From an uncultured Ruminococcus sp. (GTDB lineage: Bacteria; Bacillota; Clostridia; Oscillospirales; Ruminococcaceae), in NCBI GenBank assembly GCA_900553675.1, contig USEH01000004.1:1-27004 (forward strand): DNA of 27,004 bases, written 5' to 3'. A model generated the notes under the pieces. The model made no database searches. It was not told where the DNA came from and saw only the letters and a program-made list of their open reading frames with translations. The position numbers and the translations under genes were made by a program. Below, piece by piece: positions 7,317 to 15,035 of this stretch (positions are counted from its first letter, which is position 1; each line of letters opens with the position of its first letter).

Positions 7317-7345
7317 TTGCGCAGGTGGGTCTGCGGTGATATAAT
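7317..7345 (+). promoter_or_regulatory. Promoter of the 7409 XRE operon
   Basis: TTGCGC (7317-7322), 17 nt, TATAAT (7340-7345) with an extended TG. Confidence 0.65.
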
Positions 7346-7408
7346 CGGTATAAAGAGCAAATCTCAATCAGCAGCCGATTAAAAGTCGGTGAAAGGAGCG
7401 GTAATAGC

Positions 7409-7615
7409 ATGGACACTAAAAATGTATTGTTAGAATTGCGCACAAAGAATGGTCTTACCCAGGAGGAGCTTGCCGAAAAGGTGTTTGTCACACGCCAGGC
7501 GGTCTCTCGCTGGGAGACGGGCGTAGGGTACCCGGACGTCACATTATTCCCAATCATCGCCGAGCTTTTCGGCGTACCCATCGGCGTTCTTTTCGGTGAA
7601 AAGAAAAAGGAGTAA
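7409..7615 (+). CDS. Small XRE transcriptional regulator
   Basis: A 68-residue protein consisting of one helix-turn-helix domain: NGLTQEELAEKVFVTRQAVS is the recognition helix region, followed by RWETGVGYPDVTLFPIIAEL, the standard Xre/Cro pattern. GAAAGGAG lies about 10 nt before ATG 7409. It lacks any sensor domain. The next gene starts 5 nt downstream, so the two form an operon. Many Firmicutes have such a regulator next to an adhesin-like DUF4097 gene, which fits the neighbour loosely. Confidence 0.88.
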   Translation: MDTKNVLLELRTKNGLTQEELAEKVFVTRQAVSRWETGVGYPDVTLFPIIAELFGVPIGVLFGEKKKE

Positions 7616-7620
7616 ATAAT

Positions 7621-8064
7621 ATGTCAAACTTAGTTAATGAAAAGAAATTTACTTTTGAACCGCTCAAGGACATCGAAATAGCCGTTGGCAATACCTGCAT
7701 TATCGAGCTATTTGACGGTGAGAGCGAAAATGCCACGATGACAGTATCGGGTGATGCGACCTTTATGGAGTTTTTCTCGGTGGAAAAGGAGAACGGCAGA
7801 CTGCGCGTGTGCGTTAAGAACCCTTCCGGCTTGGATATCTGCCCGATTTACGACAGGGGAGGCTATCAGGAGCCGAACAGAATCGAAATTCACACCGGCG
7901 TTGCAGATTCAAACTGCACCGTGACAAACTATCTCCAAAACATGAGCTGTAGCTGCTGCGATACGAAGGATCCCATAAAGTGGAGATGGGTCGCCGAAAG
8001 GACTACAAAGGAACAGCGTGAAAGCATTATAAAGCATATAAATGCTTGCTCTGATGTGAAGTGA
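7621..8064 (+). CDS. Uncharacterised 147-residue protein
   Basis: AAGGAG precedes ATG 7621. Residues 1-70 alternate in a beta-rich pattern (FEPLKDIEIAVGNTCIIEL, then MTVSGDATFMEFFSVEKENG) resembling the start of DUF4097/adhesin-like domains. From about residue 100 it changes to a cysteine cluster (NMSCSCCDTKD) and a helical tail KEQRESIIKHINACSDVK. There is no signal peptide or membrane segment. The abrupt change suggests a fusion of two pieces, perhaps by deletion, but a novel domain arrangement is equally possible. Translated with the XRE gene upstream; a strong terminator follows. Function unknown. Confidence 0.6.
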   Translation: MSNLVNEKKFTFEPLKDIEIAVGNTCIIELFDGESENATMTVSGDATFMEFFSVEKENGRLRVCVKNPSGLDICPIYDRGGYQEPNRIEIHTGVADSNCTVTNYLQNMSCSCCDTKDPIKWRWVAERTTKEQRESIIKHINACSDVK

Positions 8065-8068
8065 TACC

Positions 8069-8115
8069 AAAAACCGGTGCAAAACCACTGTATCGTGAGC
8101 TTTGCACCGGTTTTT
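8069..8115 (+). terminator. Strong intrinsic terminator
   Basis: Perfect 15-bp stem AAAAACCGGTGCAAA (8069-8083) / TTTGCACCGGTTTTT (8101-8115), 17-nt loop, T-run within the right arm. Confidence 0.9.
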
Positions 8116-8268
8116 GAAACACTTTTGGATGGAAATAAGTATAAAACCGTTCTCGGCTTTTATGACATTTGGAATCTGACAATCTGCTTGCATCCTTAGC
8201 AGCCCAGCTATCAAAAAGTCTTGAAAGAAGCAAAATCAATAACTGCTCTTTGCTCATCGGTATAGTAT

Positions 8269-8324
8269 AGGTTGACAAAGTATATCAACCTTCTCTTTAC
8301 TCGGCAATCAATTCATGATATAAT
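8269..8324 (+). promoter_or_regulatory. Promoter and candidate operator of the 8364 XRE gene
   Basis: TTTACT (8296-8301), 17 nt, TATAAT (8319-8324) with an extended TG. Just upstream is a perfect 7-bp inverted repeat AGGTTGA (8269-8275) / TCAACCT (8285-8291) with a 9-nt spacer, a plausible autoregulatory operator. The rest of 8116-8363 holds nothing recognised. Confidence 0.55.
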
Positions 8325-8363
8325 ATATTCGGTTCCGGAACAACATTTATAAGGGGATATTTT

Positions 8364-8978
8364 ATGGAAGAATTGAAAATAGCCGAAAAAATAAAGGAAA
8401 AAAGAAGAGAACGCAATTTCACTCAGGAGGAGCTTGCAAATATCTTGGGCGTAACAAAAGCCGCCGTCAGCAAATGGGAGAATTCAGAGAGCTATCCCGA
8501 CATTACAATGCTGCCAAAAATAGCCCAATTGTTTAACATAACTATGGATGAGCTTTTCGGCTATACTATGGAATATAGACCTCTGAAGGTTGTGAATGAA
8601 TACTATTTTGGAATAACTCTTGATGATGTAGATAAATCCATTTTGGATCATGGAACGGTAAAGGAATGTCGTCTCGTAAAAAATGGGCGCTATATCGAAG
8701 CCGAAGACAGGATAGAGTATGCTTGGGAGGTGCGGATTCAGATAGTATCAACCGAAGATGATTTTCCGTATACGCTTCAAAGGCTTTTAAAGACGGACAG
8801 GCTTGTGGATGGTTACAGCTTAAGAACTGCAGATGGAAAAATAATCTATGACGACAAGCCAAACAAGCACTATGTCTGCAAAGAAAAGGTGTGGGAATAC
8901 AACACTGCAGATATTAAGTATATGCGTCAGATGTTTAAGGAACTGCGCGCAATGGGCTTGCTTGCCGATGACGAATGA
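8364..8978 (+). CDS. XRE regulator with an unknown C-terminal domain
   Basis: A 204-residue protein starting at ATG 8364 behind AAGGGGA. Residues 1-62 are a classic HTH_3 domain (NFTQEELANILGVTKAAVSK, then WENSESYPDITMLPKIAQLF). Residues 70-204 form a soluble mixed alpha/beta region that I do not recognise, including EYYFGITLDDVDKSILDHG and a C-terminal helix DIKYMRQMFKELRAMG. It has no transmembrane segment, so the C-terminal part may sense a ligand or partner protein. Single-gene unit with its own promoter and candidate operator; a hairpin shared with the convergent spoVT lies downstream. Confidence 0.8.
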   Translation: MEELKIAEKIKEKRRERNFTQEELANILGVTKAAVSKWENSESYPDITMLPKIAQLFNITMDELFGYTMEYRPLKVVNEYYFGITLDDVDKSILDHGTVKECRLVKNGRYIEAEDRIEYAWEVRIQIVSTEDDFPYTLQRLLKTDRLVDGYSLRTADGKIIYDDKPNKHYVCKEKVWEYNTADIKYMRQMFKELRAMGLLADDE

Positions 8979-8999
8979 TAATTATTCCCGGAATTACAA

Positions 9000-9036
9000 A
9001 AGCCGCGAAGCTCGATTCATATGAGCTTCGCGGCTT
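9000..9036 (-). terminator. Terminator of spoVT, possibly bidirectional
   Basis: Perfect 14-bp stem AAGCCGCGAAGCTC (9000-9013) / GAGCTTCGCGGCTT (9023-9036). On the minus strand it is followed by TTGTAATT, completing a T-rich tail for spoVT; it lies between convergent genes. Confidence 0.75.
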
Positions 9037-9077
9037 GCGCAATTATTAATCGATGTGGAAGGAAAAGCTGGCAGAGC

Positions 9078-9617
9078 TTATTCCTCCAGCTGTCTTCCCA
9101 AGAACATAGCCGCTGTCTGGGTCAGGGTCAGCTGAAGCTGAGTGCCCTTTGAGTCTGCCTCGGGAGCCAAGAAGCATACCGCGCCTGCGATATCCCCCGA
9201 AGCTATTATCGGGGAGATGGCTATGGCGTTTTTGGAGACTCCCTCAACCGGAAGTATCGGCTTGCCGTCGCCGTCGTAGCTCCAGCTTTTTCTTGAATCG
9301 AGGACCTCCTCCAAGCCGGGGGAGAGCCTGCGCTCGGCGTATTCCTTCTTCTGCAATCCCGACACCGCAACAACGTGGTCGCGGTCGAAAATAACCACCG
9401 GAGCCGAGCCGAGCTTGTGGATAACCTCGGCGGCTGATGCCGCGCTTTCCGACATCTCGTTTATGGGCGAGGATTTTTTGAAGATAACCTCACCCTCGCT
9501 GTTTGTGTATATTTCAAGCGGGTCGCCCTCACGAATCCGCATAGTTCTGCGAATCTCCTTTGGAATAACGACCCTGCCCAAGTCGTCAATACGTCTGACG
9601 ATTCCTGTTGCTTTCAT
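9078..9617 (-). CDS. spoVT: Stage V sporulation protein T
   Basis: A 179-residue regulator with an AbrB-type swapped-hairpin N-terminus, residues 1-50 (MKATGIVRRIDDLGRVVIPK, then EIRRTMRIREGDPLEIYTN), and a C-terminal GAF-like domain (about 56-178, including SAPVVIFDRDHVVAVSG and AGAVCFLAPEA). Length and order match SpoVT of Bacillus and Clostridium (about 178 residues). In those organisms SpoVT is a DNA-binding protein that tunes forespore sigma-G genes late in sporulation. The start is set by AAAGGA 8 nt upstream of ATG. No clear sigma-G promoter was recognised upstream. Its presence indicates an endospore-forming lineage. Confidence 0.93.
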   Translation of the reverse strand: MKATGIVRRIDDLGRVVIPKEIRRTMRIREGDPLEIYTNSEGEVIFKKSSPINEMSESAASAAEVIHKLGSAPVVIFDRDHVVAVSGLQKKEYAERRLSPGLEEVLDSRKSWSYDGDGKPILPVEGVSKNAIAISPIIASGDIAGAVCFLAPEADSKGTQLQLTLTQTAAMFLGRQLEE

Positions 9618-10141
9618 ATTGTTCTCAATCCTTTCATTTATTGCCGGATGGAAAGACTTCGCAGAGCGCTGATTCTGAGCCGTCCGGCGTTTTTATTTGA
9701 CAAGCAATGCTATTATTTGCCGAAAGGTTGAAAATATACTTGAAAGATTAGTGAGTGAGAGATGGTTTGATTTTGATTTTTGGGAGAATAAAAGATTTGT
9801 GATGAGACAAGAAAATCGCCCTGATATAATCTGCAACTACTGCTTGCTTTGTCGATGTGTGGCGGTTATATCGTATCACAAGCTCTTATCGAGATTTATC
9901 ACGAAAAAGCAAATACTCAGCAGAATTTGCTCAATTTAATTGACTAAGCAGGATTTGTGAGTAAAATATAGTTAGAGATATTATGTGAGAGCAATCATGT
10001 GGATTTTGAAATTATGAATAGTAGCGTGGATATCGGCACGGTATGTAAAGCACAAAGGTTCAAAGCGATGAATATTTTATGGAAGCTTGATGCTCCAATA
10101 CCGGCAAAATATCTCAAAAAGACAAACAAATTGGTGGTGGG
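9618..10141. other. Gap with a doubtful small ORF
   Basis: No strong gene is visible. A 43-codon frame at 10014-10145 (starting MNSSVDIGTVCKAQRF) overlaps the start of the DUF2971 remnant and has no clear ribosome site; it may be the tail of a lost upstream gene. A TTG-initiated 80-codon frame at 9697 has unlikely composition and no ribosome site. The region reads as decayed intergenic DNA leading into the remnants that follow. Confidence 0.3.
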
Positions 10142-11002
10142 ATGATGAAAATATCGGAGTTAGGAGACAAAAATTGGCCAATAGCATATAGAAAATGCTT
10201 GTATGATTTTAAGATGAAGGAATCTGCCGCTATAGCGAAATATTATAGGCCTGAAAAAATATATAAATACTACAGCTTTAAGTCGGAGTATCGGAAAAAG
10301 AATATCTTCAATTATGAAGTTGCGTTTAATATTCCATCAAGCTTTAACGATCCGCTTGATTCCCGCTGGTTTTTAAATTATGAGGATATTTTAATAGCAA
10401 GGTTCGAAGACATTGGAGATGAATGGTCCAAGGAAAAATATGGTGTTGTATCATATGATTTGTACGAGGAGGATCTGCTATATTTGCGCGATTTGTTTTT
10501 TTGTTTCGTGCTTTAGCACCATTCCGTATTCTAATCCAATGTGGGGTCATTATGCGGATAAACACACAGGCTTTTGTATAGAGTATGATGTATCTTTGCT
10601 TCCTAAAGAAATGCAACTGCTGTTACCTGTTGTATATGTTGAAAGACCATATGATGCTTCCAAAATATTAGATATGAGAGATATCGATGATAAATTTGCT
10701 TGTATTTGCCCCTCTCTTTTTAAGTCTATAGATTGGAAGTATGAAAACGAGTGGAGAATATTCATACCGACCAAAGGCAATTACGAAACGTTAGTTGTTC
10801 CTGCTGTTGATTAAATTACCGGTATATATTTTGGGCTGAAATCTTATGGATTTGAAGAACAGCGCGACGAAATAGAAGCATGGGCTGGTGAAAAGAATAT
10901 CCCTATTTATCAGATTGAACGATCATACCTTTCTTTTGAATTGATAAGCGATAATATTGCTGATATTAAATCCACAAAGCCAATAAAGGGATTTTTGATA
11001 TG
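10142..11002 (+). pseudogene. DUF2971 family protein, frameshifted and interrupted
   Basis: The first 119 residues (from ATG 10142 or 10145) read through EKIYKYYSFKSEYRKKN and NIPSSFNDPLDSRW, the conserved start of DUF2971 proteins. At a run of seven Ts (10496-10502) the frame must move by one base: with six Ts it reads FFVSCFSTIPYSNPMWGHYA and continues with DKHTGFCIEYD, the family's diagnostic core. A TAA at 10812-10814 interrupts the frame again, and coding resumes (ITGIYFGLKSYGFEEQ) to TGA at 11000-11002. A repaired product would be about 286 residues, normal for the family, whose function is unknown but which often occurs in defence-like and accessory regions. One indel plus one nonsense codon make a pseudogene most likely. 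Confidence 0.75.
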
Positions 11003-11354
11003 ACCGAAGTAGTAGCCGCCCTGATATGGGACAAAAACAAATTTATGATCTGCCTGTAAATTAGCTTATGAGTTTTTAGAAGAACACGATATGCTGCCGT
11101 CTATCCGAGATGAAATAGAAAATCCCAATCATAATGACGCAATTAATCAGCTGGAGATCTTGGCTCGCCGCGGTTACTTTTCTATCCCCACATATGACTT
11201 TTATCAAGACTACGACAAGGATGGCAATCCCATATGGAGATGTGAATGCCATATAAAGGAGCAGGAAGTTTACTTCGGTGAAACATCATCTTCAAAAAAA
11301 GATGCTAAAAAAGGCGCAGCTTATAAAATGCTTAAGTTTACGCTTAAAAGGTAA
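11000..11354 (+). pseudogene. Nudix N-terminus joined to a dsRNA-binding C-terminus by deletion
   Basis: ATG 11000 overlaps the TGA of the preceding remnant. The first 18 codons (MTEVVAALIWDKNKFMIC) match the start of small Nudix nucleotide-pyrophosphohydrolases, but the frame then stops at TAA 11057-11059 and the whole catalytic Nudix box is absent. In another frame, coding runs from about 11052 (ACKLAYEFLEEHDMLPS) to TAA 11352-11354. It ends with a recognisable double-stranded RNA-binding motif (NQLEILARRGYFSIPTYDF and SSSKKDAKKGAAYKMLKF). The simplest reading is an internal deletion that fused the beginning of a Nudix gene to the end of a dsRBM-containing gene. Neither piece is likely to work as the original enzyme; the dsRBM part could still be translated from ATG 11091. 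Confidence 0.6.
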
Positions 11355-11412
11355 AATGATATTAGAGAAAACAGGCACGAGAAGATACCAACCACGCTAT
11401 AAATCACGCTTT

Positions 11413-11678
11413 TTTATTTACCGGAATAAGGCATATTTATTCTTCAGGCTTCCGACTGTTATTGTTATGCACCCGAAAGACAGCTTTCACTTTCATATTA
11501 TTTAAGTTTGAGATAAGTATAACCTAAAAGCCAGCTATCAATGCAGTATTAGCTGCTTATACTTATTTTCGTCCGGAAGATGTGCAGAACATATATGGTC
11601 ATAAATCGGGCACAAAACCCATCGTACAGCGGTTTTGTGCCAGATTTTTTCTATCATTTCAGACGGAGATTAGTATTA
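11413..11678 (+). repeat. Long dispersed repeat, copy A
   Basis: About 266 bp starting TTTATTTACCGGAATAAGGC and ending GGAGATTAGTATTA, nearly the same as 23677-23944 in the same orientation (roughly nine in ten bases by eye). Near its 3' end it carries a terminator-like hairpin GGGCACAAAACC / GGTTTTGTGCC followed by Ts. It contains no convincing gene; frames starting MQNIYGHK appear in both copies but diverge after the hairpin. Confidence 0.8.
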
Positions 11679-12000
11679 CAATCGCACATTCACACTTTAC
11701 GGTACAAAAGTACGATTTCTATAGGTTAAATAATCGTGCAATCGTGCATTCGTACTTTACAGTATAAAAGCGCTATCAATACATCACACGATAGAATACT
11801 GAAATATGTTATTGATTCTCTTAGTTGTTTCTATTAGTACAATTTTTTGGACTAATATATCAAGTGAACATCACTGACGCTTTATCTATTTAAATTGCAA
11901 AGGTGCGAAAGTACGTTTTTCTCCCTCGTAATAATCGCACTTTTGCTATTTAAAGCGCGGCAGTCCGATAGTACGATTATTTAACCCGTGAAATCGTACA
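11679..12000. repeat. Tandem and palindromic repeats upstream of the AAA ATPase
   Basis: A 32-bp segment at 11679-11710 recurs at 11739-11770 (26 of 32 identical, 60-bp period). It is followed by a hairpin with 12-nt arms GCAAAGGTGCGA (11897-11908) / TCGCACTTTTGC (11935-11946) and a palindrome GTACGATT (11971-11978) / AATCGTAC (11992-11999). Variants of AATCGTAC/AATCGTGC/AATCGCAC recur throughout. No gene is visible between 11355 and 12146. Confidence 0.6.
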
Positions 12001-12086
12001 TCTGCTCATTCATTATTTATATAGCGATATTGAAATAATCAGAACTTTGTTCGTTGTAAAAAGTGTGGTCATACTACTAAAACTCG

Positions 12087-12115
12087 TTGCATTTTTTGCG
12101 ATTATGTGCTATACT
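12087..12115 (+). promoter_or_regulatory. Promoter of the AAA ATPase
   Basis: TTGCAT (12087-12092), 17 nt, TATACT (12110-12115) with an extended TG. It leaves a leader of about 25 nt before the start codon. Confidence 0.75.
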
Positions 12116-12146
12116 ATACTTGCACTATATTAATGGAGGTGCGTGT

Positions 12147-13445
12147 ATGTACCGAATTGCTATCGAAAAACTATTGAAATGGAAACAAAGCAAACGCCGT
12201 AAGCCTTTGATTATCGAAGGAGCACGTCAGGTCGGAAAGACATGGCTGATGCAAGAATTTGGCAGGCAGGCGTATGCGGATACCGTATATATCAACTTTG
12301 ACTCCAATTCCAGAATGGCGGAGCTGTTTGCATCAGATTTGGATACCGACCGCTTAATTATGGGACTTGAGCTGTATGCGGGTCGCAAAATTGATCCGAA
12401 TAATACTCTTTTGATTTTTGACGAAGTGCAGGAAGTTCCGAAAGCGTTGGCATCTCTTAAATATTTCTATGAAAATGCGCCGCAATACCACATTATATGC
12501 GCAGGGTCGTTGCTCGGTATCGCTTTGCACCAGGGCACGTCTTTCCCCGTGGGCAAGGTGGATTTCTTAAAGCTTTATCCTCTTTCTTTCAAAGAATTTT
12601 TGATGGCAACCGGCAAGGAACGATTTGCCGAGCTGCTTGACACGCAGGACTTTGAGATGATTACAAGCTTTAAGCAAACGTATATTGACGCCTTAAAGCA
12701 TTATTACTTTGTCGGCGGTATGCCGGAAGCTGTGCAAAGTTTTGCAGAAAATAAAGACTTTAATGAGGTTCGTGATATTCAGAAGCGGATTCTTGTCGCA
12801 TATGAACAAGATTTTTCCAAGCACGCTCCAAACGAAATAGTTCCGAGACTTCGTATGCTGTGGAACAGTATTCCTTCTCAGCTTGCAAAAGAAAACAAAA
12901 AGTTCATCTATGGTCTTGTGCGTGAAGGCGCTCGCGCAAAGGACTACGAAACCGCAATTATGTGGCTTTGTGATTGTGGGCTTGTTCATAAGATCAGCAG
13001 AGTTAATGCAGCAGGAATCCCTTTGCGGGCGTATGAGGACTTGAAAGCTTTTAAGCTGTTTGTGGTTGATGTTGGACTTCTTGGCTGTATGGTCGGTCTT
13101 AGTCAGCGCACTTTGCTTGACGTCAATGACCTTTTTGTTGAGTTCAAAGGAGCTCTTACAGAGCAGTATGTTTGTCAGCAGCTAAAAACCGCCCCAGATT
13201 TGGACGTTTATTATTACACCAATGACAGAGGCTCCTGCGAAGTTGACTTTGTTGTTTACACAGGTGATTTGATCATTCCCGTTGAAGTAAAGGCAGAGGT
13301 TAATCTCAGAGCAAAGAGTCTGAAAACCTATCAGGAAAAATTCTCACCCGAGGTTTCAGTCCGTACATCTATGTCGGACTACAAAAAAGAAGATTGGCTC
13401 GTTAATCTGCCGCTGTATGCGATAGATCAGATTGCCAGATTATAA
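12147..13445 (+). CDS. AAA ATPase with DUF4143 domain
   Basis: ATG 12147 is chosen because GGAGG lies 8 nt upstream; an earlier in-frame ATG overlaps the promoter. The 432-residue protein has an AAA_14-type ATPase core: Walker A GARQVGKT (25-32), Walker B LLIFDEVQE (88-96) and ICAGSLLG near 117-124. The C-terminal DUF4143 part keeps a PD-(D/E)XK-like pattern, with CEVDFV near 364-369 and IPVEVKAE near 377-384, embedded in YYYTNDRGSCEVDFV. Members are widespread in gut bacteria and archaea as single genes with uncertain biology; a nuclease role is proposed from the fold only. It is intact, in its own unit, between a repeat-rich stretch and the ECF operon. Confidence 0.92.
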   Translation: MYRIAIEKLLKWKQSKRRKPLIIEGARQVGKTWLMQEFGRQAYADTVYINFDSNSRMAELFASDLDTDRLIMGLELYAGRKIDPNNTLLIFDEVQEVPKALASLKYFYENAPQYHIICAGSLLGIALHQGTSFPVGKVDFLKLYPLSFKEFLMATGKERFAELLDTQDFEMITSFKQTYIDALKHYYFVGGMPEAVQSFAENKDFNEVRDIQKRILVAYEQDFSKHAPNEIVPRLRMLWNSIPSQLAKENKKFIYGLVREGARAKDYETAIMWLCDCGLVHKISRVNAAGIPLRAYEDLKAFKLFVVDVGLLGCMVGLSQRTLLDVNDLFVEFKGALTEQYVCQQLKTAPDLDVYYYTNDRGSCEVDFVVYTGDLIIPVEVKAEVNLRAKSLKTYQEKFSPEVSVRTSMSDYKKEDWLVNLPLYAIDQIARL

Positions 13446-13748
13446 ACGGAGAAAACAGGCTGATGATCGTCTGCTCAGCATATGAGCGTTGTATAATACT
13501 AACTTTCGTCTAAAACGATAGCAAAAAGCGGGTGCAAAATCAATGGACATGGATTTTGTGAGAATAAATAAGTGAAATTCATGATGGATATTTTTATTGC
13601 AGCTTATAGTGATGACGTATAGTTGATATATGTTATCTTCCGATGGTGCTTTGCTTTTTGATTTTTCTTATAAATGATTTATGTGGGTTTATAAACTGGA
13701 GGAGAATGAAAAACAGGCAGGATAATATGAAAGATGAATAATAAAAAT
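13446..13748. other. Gap between the ATPase and the ECF operon
   Basis: About 300 bases without a clear gene. A small hairpin CAAAATC/GATTTTG (13535-13558) resembles half of the terminator seen in the long repeats. A 12-codon frame at 13706-13741 (MKNRQDNMKDE) has GGAGGA just upstream and could be a leader peptide or a gene relic. Confidence 0.35.
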
Positions 13749-13778
13749 TGTAACGTTTTAGCCGGTCGGTAGTCATAT
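13749..13778 (+). promoter_or_regulatory. ECF-type promoter of the sigma operon
   Basis: TGTAAC (13749-13754), exactly 17 nt, GTCATAT (13772-13778). The TGTAAC/GTC pattern fits ECF sigma promoters. The same pair with the same spacing recurs at 14978-15007, which supports autoregulation by the sigma factor encoded immediately downstream. Confidence 0.75.
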
Positions 13779-13807
13779 ATGAGATAAAGCGAAGCGAGGT
13801 GATGGGG

Positions 13808-14281
13808 TTGGACGAGTTCGATAAAATATATTCCGAATATTATGATGTTGTATTTCGATATGCAATATCGCTGTGCGGCGATGAGAAGTTTGCCGAAGAA
13901 ATCACGCAGGAATCTTTTTTTAAGGCACTGAAGAGTGTTGATAGATTCCGTGGTGACTGCAAGATGGGCGTATGGCTATGCCAGATAGCGAAAAATACAT
14001 TTCTCACGCTTGTTAAACGTCAGAAGCAAAATATCGATTACCCGCTTGAAGCAATTCCTGCCGCCGGTTCATTGGAGGAAAAGCTGATCGACAAAGAGGA
14101 TGCACGGCAGATTTTCAGGCTGCTGCACGAACTCGACGAACCATATAAAGAGGTGTTCTGGATGCGCGTTTTCGGTGAGCTTTCATACGCCGAGATTGCC
14201 GCAATTTTCGGCAAGACGGAAAGCTGGGCGCGGGTGACGTATCACAGAGCAAAGCTTAAGATTAAGGAGGGAATGCAATGA
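13808..14281 (+). CDS. ECF RNA polymerase sigma factor
   Basis: The likely start is TTG 13808: GAGGTGAT upstream pairs with eight consecutive bases of the 16S anti-Shine-Dalgarno tail at ideal spacing, whereas ATG 13802 lies inside that site. The 157-residue product begins MDEFDKIYSEYYDVVFRYA. It has region 2 (about 5-70, with AEEITQESFFKALKSVDRF) and region 4 (about 100-155, with ELSYAEIAAIFGKTESWARV as helix-turn-helix). It should direct polymerase to TGTAAC-N17-GTCATAT promoters. It overlaps the anti-sigma gene by ATGA, so the two are translationally coupled. ECF group unassigned. Confidence 0.92.
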   Translation: MDEFDKIYSEYYDVVFRYAISLCGDEKFAEEITQESFFKALKSVDRFRGDCKMGVWLCQIAKNTFLTLVKRQKQNIDYPLEAIPAAGSLEEKLIDKEDARQIFRLLHELDEPYKEVFWMRVFGELSYAEIAAIFGKTESWARVTYHRAKLKIKEGMQ

Positions 14282-14934
14282 ACTATCCATGTAAACTGAT
14301 TCAGGATCTGCTGCCGCTCTATTACGACGGAGTTTGCAGCGTTGAAAGCCGTGAAATAATTGAGGAGCATTTATCTGAATGTGCCGAGTGTTCGCGGATT
14401 TTTGAGGAAATTCGTGAAGCGGACAAAGTTTCAATACCTGCTGCTCCGATTCACGAAATGCAAAAAGCGGATTCACTGAAAAAGGTTAAGCGGAAGATCC
14501 TGCGAAAGCAAATACTCATAGCTGCAGCAGCTTTGGTTGCGGTGGCTATAATCTGGTTCGGAATCTCGATGCCTTTAAAGCTCTCTGTGGATGCAGCAAA
14601 GCCGGAGAATATTTCCGTATCACTGTTGAACGGAGATTTGATTGCCCGATTGCACGGCAGCTTTCCCGGGGAGATCAGAATTAAAAATGTAGAAATAGAT
14701 TCAAACGCCGAGGGAAAATATTATATGTTTTTCAACATAAGTGAAAGTAAATGGGATAGGCTTACAACCTCCAAAACCGATTACACGGATCGCGTTCTGG
14801 CATATAAGGAAATCGGTGCTGCTAATATCGAACGCATATACTATTATACCGGAGACTTTACTGGAATAGATATGCTGACCGGCGAGGAATTAAAGCATGT
14901 CATTGAACAATCCACTCTGATGTGGAGCAAATAA
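14278..14934 (+). CDS. Membrane anti-sigma factor with zinc-finger domain
   Basis: The 218-residue product starts at ATG 14278, inside the sigma gene's stop. Its N-terminus (MNYPCKLIQDLLPLYYDGVC) and HLSECAEC, with His31, Cys35 and Cys38, form the zinc-binding anti-sigma (ZAS-like) domain that holds an ECF sigma factor. One membrane segment spans about residues 79-98 (QILIAAAALVAVAIIWFGIS). The remaining 120 residues would lie outside the membrane and could receive the inducing signal. A terminator follows directly. The partner is the sigma factor at 13808; the signal is unknown, probably envelope stress or an antimicrobial peptide given the ABC operon downstream (inference). Confidence 0.9.
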   Translation: MNYPCKLIQDLLPLYYDGVCSVESREIIEEHLSECAECSRIFEEIREADKVSIPAAPIHEMQKADSLKKVKRKILRKQILIAAAALVAVAIIWFGISMPLKLSVDAAKPENISVSLLNGDLIARLHGSFPGEIRIKNVEIDSNAEGKYYMFFNISESKWDRLTTSKTDYTDRVLAYKEIGAANIERIYYYTGDFTGIDMLTGEELKHVIEQSTLMWSK

Positions 14935-14950
14935 CTTATCAAAGACTGCA

Positions 14951-14979
14951 AAAGACCGCAAAAAACGCGGTCTTTTTTG
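14951..14979 (+). terminator. Terminator of the sigma/anti-sigma operon
   Basis: Perfect 9-bp stem AAAGACCGC (14951-14959) / GCGGTCTTT (14967-14975) with 7-nt loop and T-run. Its T-run overlaps the -35 of the next ECF promoter. Confidence 0.88.
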
Positions 14980-15007
14980 TAACAAATCTGATTATGCGCA
15001 GTCATAT
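14978..15007 (+). promoter_or_regulatory. ECF-type promoter of the second ABC operon
   Basis: TGTAAC (14978-14983), exactly 17 nt, GTCATAT (15001-15007). It matches the sigma gene's own promoter in both elements and spacing, while the spacers differ. The distance to the start codon (29 nt) is also the same. Confidence 0.75.
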
Positions 15008-15035
15008 GGGCAGAAAAGAATTAAGGGGGATTAGC

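Noticed and set aside
8027..8278. An 83-codon minus-strand frame overlapping the terminator at 8069
   Set aside because: It crosses a strong hairpin, has no ribosome site, and its composition is unlike the real genes.
11582..11767. Frames starting MQNIYGHK in both long repeat copies (also at 23846)
   Set aside because: The two copies diverge after the hairpin and would read through a terminator; no conserved protein beyond the repeat itself.
11679..12000. The repeat cluster as a CRISPR array
   Set aside because: Only two imperfect units with a 60-bp period, no third unit, no uniform spacers and no cas genes nearby.
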